From: Sphingomonadaceae bacterium 3R27E2-A
GTDB lineage: Bacteria; Pseudomonadota; Alphaproteobacteria; Sphingomonadales; Sphingomonadaceae
Reading direction: 5' to 3'
DNA: 64,000 nucleotides
Assembly: GCA_005503165.1 (NCBI GenBank)
Contig: SCNT01000009.1
Span: forward strand, 62,001-126,000
Shown here: positions 1 to 8,881 of the stretch, one piece after another
Position numbering within the stretch: position 1 is the stretch's first letter
Layout of the letters: every line of letters begins with the position of its first letter
Program-made: the position numbers and the translations under genes
The notes under the pieces: generated by a model
Database searches by the model: none
What the model was told of the DNA's origin: nothing
Seen by the model: the letters and a program-made list of their open reading frames with translations, nothing else

Positions 1-415
1 AACTGAGTCCCGGCTTCCAGATGCTCGAGCCCGAGCAAGGCCTTCCACGGTGTCAATTTTCCTAGACCAATTATATTCCAGCGCATCAGCTCTCCAACTC
101 GGCTCGTCGTCCGGTTGCCGAAGAGAACCGGGAGGAACGGCGAACGCGTAGCGCTAGGATCGGAGCGATTATCGCAATGGCGCGATGACCTGTCCTGTCC
201 CGGTCAGAATTCCGCCTTCGGGCTAGCTCGCGGACAAGCCCGCCCCTCCACTCTTCGTCCCAAAATTCCATGTCGCAACACCACCCGACTATTGCATTAC
301 GACGAATGTGATGCACTATGTGCGATACTCAATGGCTGAGCAAGGCTTGTTATTCAAGTTCATTCGCCTGTTCCGGAGAGCGACCGCGCAGGAGCTATTG
401 GATGTCGGTAAGCTT
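1..415. other. Left-edge stretch without a convincing gene
   Basis: No reading frame here resembles a known family. Short frames on both strands overlap each other and lack ribosome sites. At about 285-325 the text TTGCATTACGACGAATGTG followed by ATGCACTATG resembles the repeat seen in many other intergenic regions of this window, so the end of this stretch may be the control region of the permease that follows. Confidence 0.4.
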
Positions 416-1378
416 ATGATGGCCTTTCGCGACCGGGTTTGGGGCTCTGCGAGTTTGCTACTGTGTTGTGCATCGCTTTTTTGGGCACTCAACCCCATCG
501 TTGCACGGGCCGTCCACCACCTGGTGTCGCCCTTGGGGATGGCGTTCTGGCGATGGGTCGTGGCGATGGGTGTCGGGATGATCTTCGCCTGGCCGCATCT
601 TGTCGACGATCGTCGGGAGATTTTGCGCGAGTGGAAAATGCTCGCGCTGCTCGGGACACTGGGCATCGGAGCGTTTGCCCTCGTCGTCTATTGGGGGCTT
701 CAATATACCACCGCAACGAACAATCTGATGATGCAAGGCGCGATGCCGTCGATGATCCTGCTTCTTTCAACACTGGTCTTCAGAGACAAAATCACGCCCG
801 GTCAGCTGGTGGGAACTCTGGTTTCCCTCGCCGGCTTGCTGGTGATCGTGGCGCAGGGCAGTTTGGCGAACCTGCTGGCCATGACCTTCAACCGCGGGGA
901 TGCCGCCGCGCTCTTCGGCGTTTTTCTTTATTCGCTATACTCGGCGCTGCTGCGCAAACGGCCTGCGATCCATCAGCTAAGCTTCCTGGTCACCCTGTTC
1001 GGTGTCGGGGCAGCCAGTATCGCGGTACCCTATTCCCTGGAGATCGCCCAAGGCCATTACATGGCGGCACGGGCCGAGGTCGTTCTTGCGATTCTCTACG
1101 TGGGGATATTCCCGTCGCTTCTCGCTTACTTTTTCTTCAATCGATCTGTCGACCTCATCGGCATCTCCCGCGCCAGCATCTATATGAACCTGCCACCGAT
1201 ATTCGGCGTTGGACTTGCGATCCTGCTACTGGGCGAGCGCCTCGCGCCGTTTCACCTTCTGGGCGCGGCGCTCGTGGCCTCAGGCGTTTTCCTGGCAACG
1301 CGCCGAGGAGCCGAGTCCTCACCCACGGTCGGCGAAGCAGAGCCCAAGGCAGCCGAAGCTGAGCCGATTTCCCGGTAG
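416..1378 (+). CDS. DMT-superfamily (EamA) permease
   Basis: Predicted inner-membrane transporter of the drug/metabolite family with about ten hydrophobic helices in two repeats. The first helix contains LLLCCASLFWALNPIVARAV, and the second repeat opens with DAAALFGVFLYSLYSALLRK and ends in LLGERLAPFHLLGAALVASG, a typical EamA ending. The frame is open from 308, but I prefer the ATG at 416: it puts a short hydrophilic tail before helix 1 and gives 320 residues, a normal family length. No strong ribosome site supports either choice. The C-terminus is Glu/Ala-rich. Substrate unknown; a role in exporting an aromatic metabolite is only a guess from context. Confidence 0.8.
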   Translation: MMAFRDRVWGSASLLLCCASLFWALNPIVARAVHHLVSPLGMAFWRWVVAMGVGMIFAWPHLVDDRREILREWKMLALLGTLGIGAFALVVYWGLQYTTATNNLMMQGAMPSMILLLSTLVFRDKITPGQLVGTLVSLAGLLVIVAQGSLANLLAMTFNRGDAAALFGVFLYSLYSALLRKRPAIHQLSFLVTLFGVGAASIAVPYSLEIAQGHYMAARAEVVLAILYVGIFPSLLAYFFFNRSVDLIGISRASIYMNLPPIFGVGLAILLLGERLAPFHLLGAALVASGVFLATRRGAESSPTVGEAEPKAAEAEPISR

Positions 1379-1570
1379 GGCAAAGGCAGATTTCCAACTC
1401 TACGAAGCAATTATCAGGCTTTTATAGTGCCAAGCATCGCGAACATTGAGCCGAGAGCGCATCGGAAAGCAACCCGGCCAGAAGACGCCGTCGCGCTGCG
1501 CACGATCGGACGAACTCTCCTTTAATGTGACCGATGTTGATCGAAGTCCGACAAGAAGGTGTCGGAGGGA

Positions 1571-1640
1571 ATGAAGAGAAGCAAGTTTCACGAACAGCAT
1601 ATCATCGCGATACTGCAGGAACTTGAGGAAGGGATCCACA
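1571..1640 (+). pseudogene. Remnant of an IS3-family transposase OrfA start
   Basis: The ATG at 1571 begins MKRSKFHEQHIIAILQELEEG, very close to the start of IS3-group OrfA proteins (MKRSKFTEEQIIAILREQEAG type). The similarity stops after about 22 codons. The rest of OrfA and all of OrfB are missing, so this is a scar of a past insertion rather than a mobile element. Confidence 0.65.
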
Positions 1641-2018
1641 AGAGGCCGCTGCCCATCTATCACCAGGAGCGCTTGCGTCCCCGCCGCCGCCCAACAGCGA
1701 GCGGACCTCGGGCACATAAGCATCGATGGCGCTGCCGATGGGTCCGAACGAGCGCGCGTCGCTCGATCAGGCAGCGCTTCGCTTGTTCTTCTTCGTTATG
1801 CTCGGAATTTGAATCGTACGACCTGGCGTGGGGCGGCCGGCTCGGAATCCCGAGCATCGTCGACGAACTATACTGTTGCCAGTGCCCATCGGATGGAACT
1901 TTCTGGCCGTTTCAATCACTCTTGCACCGCATCAGCGTTTTGCATATGGTGCATCGCATTGTCCTTAGTGCGCGAATCTGCCAAAGATAATCGCAGGTCG
2001 TTTAAACCGGAGAGAGCC
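1641..2018. other. Degenerate spacer upstream of the first Rieske operon
   Basis: Follows the IS3 scrap. No family-like frame was recognised; an open frame runs through it into the oxygenase gene but its translation has no sense. TTGCATATGGTGCATCGCATT starting at 1940 matches the repeat found before other operons (listed separately). A GGAGAG ribosome site at about 2009 serves the ATG at 2019. Confidence 0.5.
1940..1963. promoter_or_regulatory. Candidate operator repeat, copy before the 2019 oxygenase
   Basis: Holds TTGCATATGGTGCA followed by TCGCATTGTC. The first part matches the copy at 9928 in 13 of 14 positions, and the second matches the TGCAA-CRWA-TTGYA core with two changes. It sits 56 bases before the start codon. 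Function inferred only from recurrence. Confidence 0.45.
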
Positions 2019-3383
2019 ATGAGCGGCGACACCGCACTCGTAGACACCGTCAACGCCAGCCAGTCCCGTCAGGTGTTTTGGGACAAGGACGTTTACGACC
2101 TTGAGATAGAACGAATTTTCTCACGCACCTGGCTTATGCTGGGTCACGAGTCCCTGGTGCCCAAGCCGGGCGATTTCATCACCACCTACATGGCCGAAGA
2201 CAAGGTGATCCTTTCGCACCAGAGCGACGGGACGTTCCGCGCCTTCATCAACTCCTGCAGCCATCGCGGCAACCAGATCTGTCACGCCGACAGCGGAAAT
2301 GCCAAGGCGTTTGTCTGCAACTACCATGGCTGGGTGTTCGGGCAGGATGGAGCGCTGGTCGATGTCCCGCTCGAATCGCGCTGCTACCACAACAGCCTCG
2401 ACAAACAGGCTTTGGCGGCGAAGCCCGTTCGGGTCGAAACCTACAAGGGCTTTATTTTCGGTTGCCACGATCCCGAAGCGCCGAGCCTTGAGGACTATCT
2501 GGGCGAATTCCGCTTCTATCTCGACACCATCTGGGAAGGCGCTGGCGGCGGTCTGGAATTACTCGGGCCGCCGATGAAGAGCCTGCTTCAGTGCAATTGG
2601 AAGGTGCCGACCGAGAACTTCATCGGCGATGGCTATCATGTCGGATGGACACATGCTGCCGCGCTCGGCCAGATCGGTGGCGAATTGGCTGGTCTTTCGG
2701 GCAATCGGGCGGACATTCCGTTCGACGATCTCGGATTGCAGTTCACGACCCGGCATGGCCACGGCTTCGGGGTGATCGACAATGCAGCGCCGGCAATCCA
2801 CGTCAAGCGAGAGGGCTGGGTCAAATATCTCGAGGACACGCGGGACGAAGTGCGCCGCAAGTTCGGCCCGGAGCGCGAGCGACTCTATCTCGGGCACTGG
2901 AACTGCTCGATCTTTCCGAACTGCTCGTTCCTCTATGGGACGAATACCTTCAAGATTTGGCATCCGCGCGGGCCGCATGAGATCGAGGTTTGGACCTATA
3001 CCATGGTTCCGCGCGATGCCGATCCCGCGACCAAGGCCATGATCCAGCGCGAGGCGATTCGCACCTTCGGCACGGCCGGAACGCTGGAAAGCGACGATGG
3101 CGAAAACATGTCTTCCGCCACTTACATGAACCGTGGCGTAATCACCCGTGATGGGAGGATGAACTCCACGATGGGTGTCGGTTACGAAGGACCGCATCCG
3201 GTCTATCCGGGTATCGTCGGGATCAGCTTCATCGGCGAAACATCATACCGGGGTTTCTACCGGTTCTGGAAGGAAATGATCGATGCGCCTGATTGGGCGA
3301 GCGTGAAGGCCAACGACGACAATTGGGACTCGGTGTTTCCCAACCGCAATTTCTGGAACGAAAGGCTCGACGCCGCCGAGTGA
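2019..3383 (+). CDS. Rieske ring-hydroxylating dioxygenase alpha subunit (PAH/naphthalene type)
   Basis: Terminal-oxygenase large subunit, 454 residues, expected to add O2 to an aromatic ring as a cis-dihydrodiol using electrons from a ferredoxin. The Rieske 2Fe-2S ligands are C80, H82, C100 and H103. The mononuclear iron site shows N200, D204, H207 and H212 in NFIGDGYHVGWTH, with an Asp in ESDDGENM near 360 as third ligand. I start at ATG 2019, behind GGAGAG, because upstream codons of the open frame have no family similarity. The beta subunit follows 41 bases later. The sequence style fits the PAH dioxygenases of sphingomonads (PhnA1a/AhdA1f type). No ferredoxin or reductase is adjacent, so those at 41050 and 14169 probably serve it. 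Confidence 0.9.
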   Translation: MSGDTALVDTVNASQSRQVFWDKDVYDLEIERIFSRTWLMLGHESLVPKPGDFITTYMAEDKVILSHQSDGTFRAFINSCSHRGNQICHADSGNAKAFVCNYHGWVFGQDGALVDVPLESRCYHNSLDKQALAAKPVRVETYKGFIFGCHDPEAPSLEDYLGEFRFYLDTIWEGAGGGLELLGPPMKSLLQCNWKVPTENFIGDGYHVGWTHAAALGQIGGELAGLSGNRADIPFDDLGLQFTTRHGHGFGVIDNAAPAIHVKREGWVKYLEDTRDEVRRKFGPERERLYLGHWNCSIFPNCSFLYGTNTFKIWHPRGPHEIEVWTYTMVPRDADPATKAMIQREAIRTFGTAGTLESDDGENMSSATYMNRGVITRDGRMNSTMGVGYEGPHPVYPGIVGISFIGETSYRGFYRFWKEMIDAPDWASVKANDDNWDSVFPNRNFWNERLDAAE

Positions 3384-3424
3384 GCGCAAACGCCGTTCAG
3401 AATATAGGGAATCACGGAGAGAAC

Positions 3425-3949
3425 ATGTCTTCCGAACAAGTGCCGGTGACACCGGATCTGCACTATGCCGTCGAGGCGCATTATCGCGCCGAAGTCAGGC
3501 TCTTGCAAACCGGGCAGTACCGGGAATGGCTGCAGGGAATGGTCGCCGACGACATCCACTACTGGATGCCAGTCTACGAACAGCGTTTCGCCCGGGACCG
3601 TCGCCCCGATCCGACGCCCGACGATGCAGCAATCTACAACGATGATTTCGGTGAACTCGAGCAGCGCGTTGAGCGGCTTTATTCAGGCCAGGTCTGGATG
3701 GAGGATCCGCCGTCCAAGATCCGGTACTTCGTTTCGAATGTCGAAGCCTTCGAGGCCGGCAACGGCGAATTGGAAGTCTTTTCGAACGTCCTGATCTACC
3801 GCAATCGTCGCCAGACCGAGGTAACGGTACATACGCTAGGACGCGAGGACAAGCTGCGCCGGGACGGCAACGGATTCAAGGTTTTCCGGCGCAAGCTGAT
3901 CCTCGATGCGCGAGTCACCCAAGACAAGAATCTGTATTTCTTTTGCTAA
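3425..3949 (+). CDS. Ring-hydroxylating dioxygenase beta subunit
   Basis: Small structural subunit, 174 residues, of the SnoaL-like cystatin fold that completes the alpha3beta3 oxygenase. It shows beta-subunit hallmarks: LLQTGQYREWLQGMVADDIHYWMP near the start, the VWMEDPPSKIRYFVSNVEA stretch in the middle and a C-terminal RKLILDARVTQDKNLYFFC. ATG 3425 has GGAG about ten bases upstream; the open frame to its left overlaps the alpha gene and is ignored. It pairs with the alpha subunit just before it. Confidence 0.9.
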   Translation: MSSEQVPVTPDLHYAVEAHYRAEVRLLQTGQYREWLQGMVADDIHYWMPVYEQRFARDRRPDPTPDDAAIYNDDFGELEQRVERLYSGQVWMEDPPSKIRYFVSNVEAFEAGNGELEVFSNVLIYRNRRQTEVTVHTLGREDKLRRDGNGFKVFRRKLILDARVTQDKNLYFFC

Positions 3950-3985
3950 TAGCGCGCAAGTTAGCGTGAATCCGGGAGAAGTTAC

Positions 3986-5083
3986 ATGGAAGCCTACGCC
4001 GCGATCATCGAACGCCAGGGAGGGGAGTTCGTCCTCGACAACATATCGATTGAGGACCCCCGCGATGGCGAGGTGCTGGTCAAGGTTGCTGCGGCCGGCA
4101 TGTGCCACACCGACCTGACCGTGCGCGACCAGTATTATCCAACTCCGCTGCCGGCCGTGCTCGGCCATGAAGGCTCCGGCATCGTCGAAAAGGTCGGCCG
4201 CGGGGTTACCACGGTCAAGCCCGGCGACAAGGTGGTCCTGTCGTTTAGCTATTGCGGCACCTGCCCGTCCTGTCTCAAGGGGCATCAGGCCTATTGCCCC
4301 AGCCTCTTCCCGCTCAATTTCATGGGCCGCAGGCTCGACGGATCGACCCCAATCACCCGCAACGGCGAGGAGGTGAACGCCTGCTTCTTCGGCCAGTCCT
4401 CGTTCGCGACTTACTCGATCGCGAGCGAGAACAATTGCGTCAAGGTCGCAGACGATGCACAGATCGAACTGCTTGGTCCTCTGGGCTGCGGCATCCAGAC
4501 AGGCGCGGGTACCGTCCTCAATGCGCTGCAGCCGGCTCCAGGCTCCTCGATCGCGATCTTCGGTGTCGGTTCGGTTGGTCTCAGCGCGGTGATGGCCGCC
4601 AAGGCGTCAGGCTGTCTCAAGATTATTGCGGTCGATCGCAATCCGGCCCGGCTCGAGATCGCCCGCGAACTTGGCGCAAGCGATGTCGTGGATGCCTCGA
4701 CCACCAATGCCCAGGAAGCGATTGTCGCCTTGACTGGCGGGGGCGCGGACTATGCAATGGATACGACCGCGATCCCGCAAGTGTTGCGTTCGGCGGTGGA
4801 CAGCACGCACAACATGGGGGAAACCGCAGTGGTGGGCGGCGCGAAGCTGGGCACTGAATTCTCGCTCGACATGAACAATATGCTGTTCGGCCGCAAGTTG
4901 CGCGGCGTGGTGGAAGGCTCCAGCACGCCGCAGGTGTTCATCCCGCAGTTGATCGCCATGCAAAAGGCCGGCCTGTTCCCGTTCGAAAAGCTCTGCACGT
5001 TCTACGATCTCGATCAGATCAACCAGGCGGTCGAAGACACCGAAAAGACCGGCAGCGCGATCAAGGCGATCCTCCGGATGTAA
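3986..5083 (+). CDS. Zinc-dependent aryl/benzyl alcohol dehydrogenase
   Basis: MDR-family NAD-dependent alcohol dehydrogenase, 365 residues, resembling XylB-type benzyl alcohol dehydrogenases. Catalytic zinc ligands are C40, H61 (in GHEGSG) and C168. The structural zinc is held by C90, C93, C96 and C104 in [15 protein letters not shown]. The Rossmann glycine motif GVGSVG is at 193-198, with the acidic residue in AVDRN. It follows the beta subunit after 36 bases and may share its transcript. A plausible role is oxidation of benzyl alcohols formed by the XylM/XylA system at 21-23.5 kb; the exact substrate is inferred. Confidence 0.88.
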   Translation: MEAYAAIIERQGGEFVLDNISIEDPRDGEVLVKVAAAGMCHTDLTVRDQYYPTPLPAVLGHEGSGIVEKVGRGVTTVKPGDKVVLSFSYCGTCPSCLKGHQAYCPSLFPLNFMGRRLDGSTPITRNGEEVNACFFGQSSFATYSIASENNCVKVADDAQIELLGPLGCGIQTGAGTVLNALQPAPGSSIAIFGVGSVGLSAVMAAKASGCLKIIAVDRNPARLEIARELGASDVVDASTTNAQEAIVALTGGGADYAMDTTAIPQVLRSAVDSTHNMGETAVVGGAKLGTEFSLDMNNMLFGRKLRGVVEGSSTPQVFIPQLIAMQKAGLFPFEKLCTFYDLDQINQAVEDTEKTGSAIKAILRM

Positions 5084-5188
5084 GGACTGCGTTTGCGAGC
5101 AGCTCGGTCGTCCTAGTGGCGGCAAGGCGCGGCATGCTGCAGATATGGTCGGCAAGTGTGGCATAATCCGCGGGGAAACCAGCAGCGA

Positions 5189-5697
5189 ATGAAGACCATT
5201 TACTCTTTCGTCCGCGGCATCGCCCAGGACAATGCGCGCGCCCGTGACAAGGCGGTCGTGGGCGGCAAGGGCGCAAACCTTGGGGAAATGGCGCGAATTG
5301 GGTTGCCTGGCCCTCCCGGGTTCACCATCACCACCAAAGAGTGCCTGCACTTCCTTCGCGAGAGCAGCGGCCAGCCCGCGAGGTCAGGTCGGCGCTCATC
5401 CACATCGAGAGCGCGGTGGGCAAGAGGTTCGGGGATTCGGACGATCCCCTGCTGGTCTCGGTCCGTTCGGGCGCCCGGGTCTCAATGCCGGGCATGATGG
5501 ACCCGATCCTCAACCTGGGCCTTAACGACCAAACCGTGATCGGATTGGCTGCTTCGTCCGGCGACGAGCGGCTTGTCTGGGACAGCTATCGCCGATTCGT
5601 CCAGATGTTGGCGAGCGTCGTACTCGGGATCGACCATGCGCTGTTCGACGATGTGCTGGAAAACGTCGCACGAAGGACAAGGGTGAGCGAGAAGACC
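5189..5697 (+). pseudogene. ppdK: Frameshifted 5' fragment of pyruvate phosphate dikinase
   Basis: The ATG at 5189 opens with a PPDK N-terminus: [20 protein letters not shown] and [13 protein letters not shown]. Near 5380 the reading shifts by one base into the frame giving [32 protein letters not shown] and [13 protein letters not shown], all canonical PPDK. Similarity ends near [14 protein letters not shown] at about 5665. Only some 160 of roughly 880 residues survive, so this is a dead fragment. It joins directly to a fragment of an unrelated gene at about 5700. Confidence 0.85.
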
Positions 5698-5700
5698 TGT

Positions 5701-6098
5701 GGACTACGATCGCAGGGTCGCCAAATACGGTCTGACGTGGCGGTGTGGTCCACAATCTGATCGAGGACAGTCTGTCGGACCTCGGTCCTGGCTTCACCGG
5801 GACGATAGCGGTTGCGCCGTCTGCGAAATTCAATCCGTCCCGACGCCCACCGTCGATGTTCGAACCAGTTCACGGTTCGGCCCCGGCCATTGCGGGGCCG
5901 TGCAGTGCAAATCCGGTCGGACATATTAGGCCGGGCGCGATGTTACCCGACCATTTGTGCGGAGCGGAGACTGGGGCGATGGTGCTGGTTGCGATCAAGG
6001 AGGTCCTGCTCGATCCGCAAGCAGTCCCGACCACCGATCTGGGCGACATCAAAGGTGCAGAAGCCCTGCCCCACCTAATTGCGGGTAAATTGCCGTGA
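5701..6098 (+). pseudogene. 3' fragment of an isocitrate/isopropylmalate-family (tartrate-type) dehydrogenase
   Basis: In the frame from 5745 the translation [50 protein letters not shown] and NPVGHIRPGAML is the C-terminal third of a decarboxylating beta-hydroxyacid dehydrogenase, ending at a natural TGA. Just upstream, DYDRRVAK in another frame looks like the conserved stretch normally preceding it, so a frameshift lies near 5725. The N-terminal two thirds are absent. It abuts the PPDK fragment, pointing to a deletion that fused two genes. Confidence 0.75.
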
Positions 6099-6143
6099 GG
6101 GCGAGCCCCCGGCAATCCTCGCGGACCTGAAGAAAGGAATTGC

Positions 6144-7466
6144 ATGAGCCAGAAACGCCAGCTTCACCTCGGGGCGTTCATGCGGCCGGTCAGTATCCAT
6201 ACCGGCGCATGGCGCTACCCCGGGGCAATCCCGGATGCGAATTTCAACTTCGCCGCGATCCGGCAGTTCGCCCGAAAGCTGGAAGCGGGAAAGTTCGATG
6301 CCTTCTTCATGGCCGATCATCTGGGTGTCCTGAACATGCCGGTCGAGGCGCTGCGGCGCAGCCACACAGTCACATCGTACGAGCCCTTTACGCTGCTATC
6401 GGCGCTGGCCGGCTCGACCGAACGGATCGGCCTCGTCGCGACGGCTTCCACCACCTTTGACGAGCCCTTTCACGTCGCGCGCCGCTTCGCCTCGCTCGAT
6501 CACATTAGTTGCGGGCGGGCGGGCTGGAACGTCGTGACCACATCAAACCCCGACAGCGCCAAGAATTTCGGGTTCGAAGTCCAGCCCGACCATTCCGGCC
6601 GCTACGGACGGGCCCGCGAGTTCTACGATGTCGTGACCGGCCTGTGGGACAGCTTCGCCGAAGACGCCTTCGTCATCGATGCCGAAAGCGGCATTTATTT
6701 CGATCCCGCGCGGATGCACGTGCTCGATCACAAGGGGCCACATTTCTCGGTCCTCGGTCCGCTCAACATCGCCCGCCCCCCGCAAGGCTGGCCGGTCATA
6801 TTTCAGGCCGGGGCCTCGGAACCTGGGCGCCAGCTCGCCGCCGAAACTGCGGAAGTCGTCTTTGCCGCCGGTTCGAATCTTGCGTTCGCGAAAAGCTTTT
6901 ACTCAGACGTGAAGGGGCGGATGAACCCGATCGGACGCAATCCTGATCATCTCAAGATCCTGCCCGCAGCGCTCGTCGTTGTCGGCGAGTCTGTCGAGCA
7001 GGCCAGGGCAAAGCGCGCCCATCTCGACAGCCTGGTTCACTACGAGAGCGGCATTCATTCCCTGTGCAGCATGCTCGATTATGACGTTTCGACATTCGAC
7101 CCCGATGGCCCCCTCCCTGAAATACCCGAAACCAACGCCAGCAAGACTTCTCGTGAGATGCTGGTCGCACAGGCCCGGCAGAACAACCTCACGATCCGCC
7201 AGCTCGCCGCAAAAGCCGGCAGCTATGCCGGGCTCGCCTTTGTCGGCACTCCCGCTTCGATTGCCGACGAGATGGAGCAATGGCTGGAGGAGCGAGGCTC
7301 GGACGGATTCGTGGTGATGTTCCCATATCTGCCAGAGGGGCTCGACGACTTCGTAGATATGGTAGTGCCCGAATTGCAGCGCCGGGGCATTTTCCGGAAG
7401 GACTACGAAGGCAAAACCTTGCGCGATCATTTCGGGTTGCCGCGCCCTGTCAATCGCTTCTTTTGA
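6144..7466 (+). CDS. FMN-dependent monooxygenase of the NtaA/SnaA/DszA family
   Basis: Luciferase-like flavin monooxygenase, 440 residues, using reduced FMN supplied by a separate reductase. Family signs are the start KRQLHLGAFMRPVSIHTGAW, FDAFFMADHLGV, the STTFDEPFHVARRFASLDH segment, GRAGWNVVTTSNPDSAKNFG and PVIFQAGASEPGRQLAAETA. AAAGGA lies seven bases before the ATG. Nitrilotriacetate, dibenzothiophene-sulfone and long-chain alkane monooxygenases belong here, so the substrate cannot be read from sequence. No flavin reductase gene lies next to it. The following DUF1330 gene may be co-transcribed. Confidence 0.88.
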   Translation: MSQKRQLHLGAFMRPVSIHTGAWRYPGAIPDANFNFAAIRQFARKLEAGKFDAFFMADHLGVLNMPVEALRRSHTVTSYEPFTLLSALAGSTERIGLVATASTTFDEPFHVARRFASLDHISCGRAGWNVVTTSNPDSAKNFGFEVQPDHSGRYGRAREFYDVVTGLWDSFAEDAFVIDAESGIYFDPARMHVLDHKGPHFSVLGPLNIARPPQGWPVIFQAGASEPGRQLAAETAEVVFAAGSNLAFAKSFYSDVKGRMNPIGRNPDHLKILPAALVVVGESVEQARAKRAHLDSLVHYESGIHSLCSMLDYDVSTFDPDGPLPEIPETNASKTSREMLVAQARQNNLTIRQLAAKAGSYAGLAFVGTPASIADEMEQWLEERGSDGFVVMFPYLPEGLDDFVDMVVPELQRRGIFRKDYEGKTLRDHFGLPRPVNRFF

Positions 7467-7521
7467 TACGACGCGCCGCGGGTGGCAACCAAGACTGGCA
7501 TCAGCACAGAGGGGAATTTCC

Positions 7522-7809
7522 ATGGCTGCCTATTTCATTGCACGCGTTACGTCGCACGACGATGGCTGGGTTTCGGACTATCAGGCCAATGTGCCGCAGA
7601 TGGTGGCGCGGTTCGGCGGCGAGCTCATCTGCCGCGCCACGCAGTTCCAACGATTCGAAGGCGAAGGAACATCGCCGCACTATACGGTGATAATCCGGTT
7701 CCCCGCGATGGCGGATGCGCAAGCATTCATGGCCTGCCCGGACTATTCGCCTTTCAAGGATGCCCGTATCGCCGGCGCGACCTCGGACATTTTCGCGGTC
7801 GCCGACTGA
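7522..7809 (+). CDS. DUF1330 family protein
   Basis: A 95-residue protein with the DUF1330 (dimeric ferredoxin-like barrel) pattern: MAAYFIARVTSHD, then a central RFGGELICR, the IIRFPAMADAQAFMACPDY stretch and a terminal SDIFAVAD. Biochemical function is not established for the family. It lies 55 bases after the flavin monooxygenase with an AGGGGAA ribosome site, so it may work with that enzyme. Confidence 0.8.
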   Translation: MAAYFIARVTSHDDGWVSDYQANVPQMVARFGGELICRATQFQRFEGEGTSPHYTVIIRFPAMADAQAFMACPDYSPFKDARIAGATSDIFAVAD

Positions 7810-7839
7810 TCGCAGCAGCCTCTTCTTTGGAGATAGGAT

Positions 7840-8259
7840 ATGCAGAGCTTGCGCATATTCCTCGTCGTTTGCGGTATCTGGTACCTTTGTAATCTCGTCT
7901 TGCTCTGGCCGCGGGTCTATGCAGATGCCCTACCCCTGATATATCCAGGGATCGATCTGGGCAAAGGCAAGCCGGTGTTTCGCTTGCTGCTCGATGCCTA
8001 GCTGATCGTCGGGATACAGCTTGCGGCGATCGGCATCGTCGCCCTGTGGGGGGTGCGGCAGCCTTGGAAATACATTGCGCTGATCCCGGTGATCGCGCTG
8101 ACTGAGGCGGTCGGCGCGGCCTGGGACATCTACTCCCTTTGGTGCGGCGGCGAGGCGGCGTGGGTCGTCATCACGACATTGGCGGCGCATGTGGCGATTA
8201 TGCTCGGTGGCTGGTACAGTTGGATCGCATCGCATCGGCACAATACGCAGCAAGGCTGA
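7840..8259 (+). pseudogene. Small four-helix membrane protein interrupted by an in-frame TAG (BphX-like)
   Basis: ATG 7840 has GGAGATAG just upstream and gives MQSLRIFLVVCGIWYLCNLV with a long hydrophobic helix, running to a TAG at 7999. The same frame then continues without another stop to TGA at 8259, giving three more helices: LIVGIQLAAIGIVALWGV, ALIPVIALTEAVGAAWDIYS and WVVITTLAAHVAIMLGGWY. Read through, the product is about 139 residues and resembles the small BphX-like membrane proteins found beside aromatic dioxygenase genes. That family call is from memory of general character, not alignment. The single nonsense codon is the only defect seen, so the lesion is recent, suppressed or a sequencing error. 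Confidence 0.55.
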
Positions 8260-8881
8260 GGATCCAGAGCGCTGGCTGGCGACCGCTCAACTCCGCCTTC
8301 ATGCTGCTGCTCCGGAACATGGAGGACAGGGCCGTCAGGCCAATTCTCGCGCTGTAGATGCAACAGGAATCTCTGGCCGTCGGGCAACTCGAGCAAGAGA
8401 AGCACGACCACCCGGCCGATTAGCGGCCCACCTTCAGACCTCGTCAGTCCGCGATGCTTGCGGTCTGGAAATTGCCATATTGATTGACGTAAGCCTGATC
8501 TGGCTTTCGTCTCGTCCCAAGCGGCGTGGCGGAATGCCGTTTGGCCCTGAATGTTGCATATTTTCCATGACTTCCGGATTTTTGCAAATGCTCCCGGCGC
8601 TTAGATCACGTATTTCAGTTATGAGGCGGACTTCAACGACTCATTTCGGCCTGCGAAGCCAAACAATCCGGAATGCAGGTTCTTCGCTTGCTTTGTTTGC
8701 CACGGGTCCGAAACGATACTCGAGCCGCACAAGGTAAAAAGACTCCCAGCCAGTGTCACGGAGACGGGTCGGTTACGTCGCCGGGATTCATCGACGTAAT
8801 CGTGGGCTTGCGTCCGATGCCAGCGTGCGCTCGACAAGGGAGTTTGACGCGTTTCAAATCACATGGCTGTTCGGACCATTC
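8260..8881. other. Non-coding or degenerate stretch
   Basis: About 620 bases between the interrupted membrane gene and the end of the desaturase gene. Frames on both strands are short or have arginine/serine-rich nonsense translations. I recognise no family, repeat or terminator. Confidence 0.4.

Noticed and set aside
1623-2018. Long N-terminal extension of the first Rieske alpha subunit
   Set aside because: The upstream codons are meaningless and the ATG at 2019 has a good ribosome site and the normal family N-terminus.
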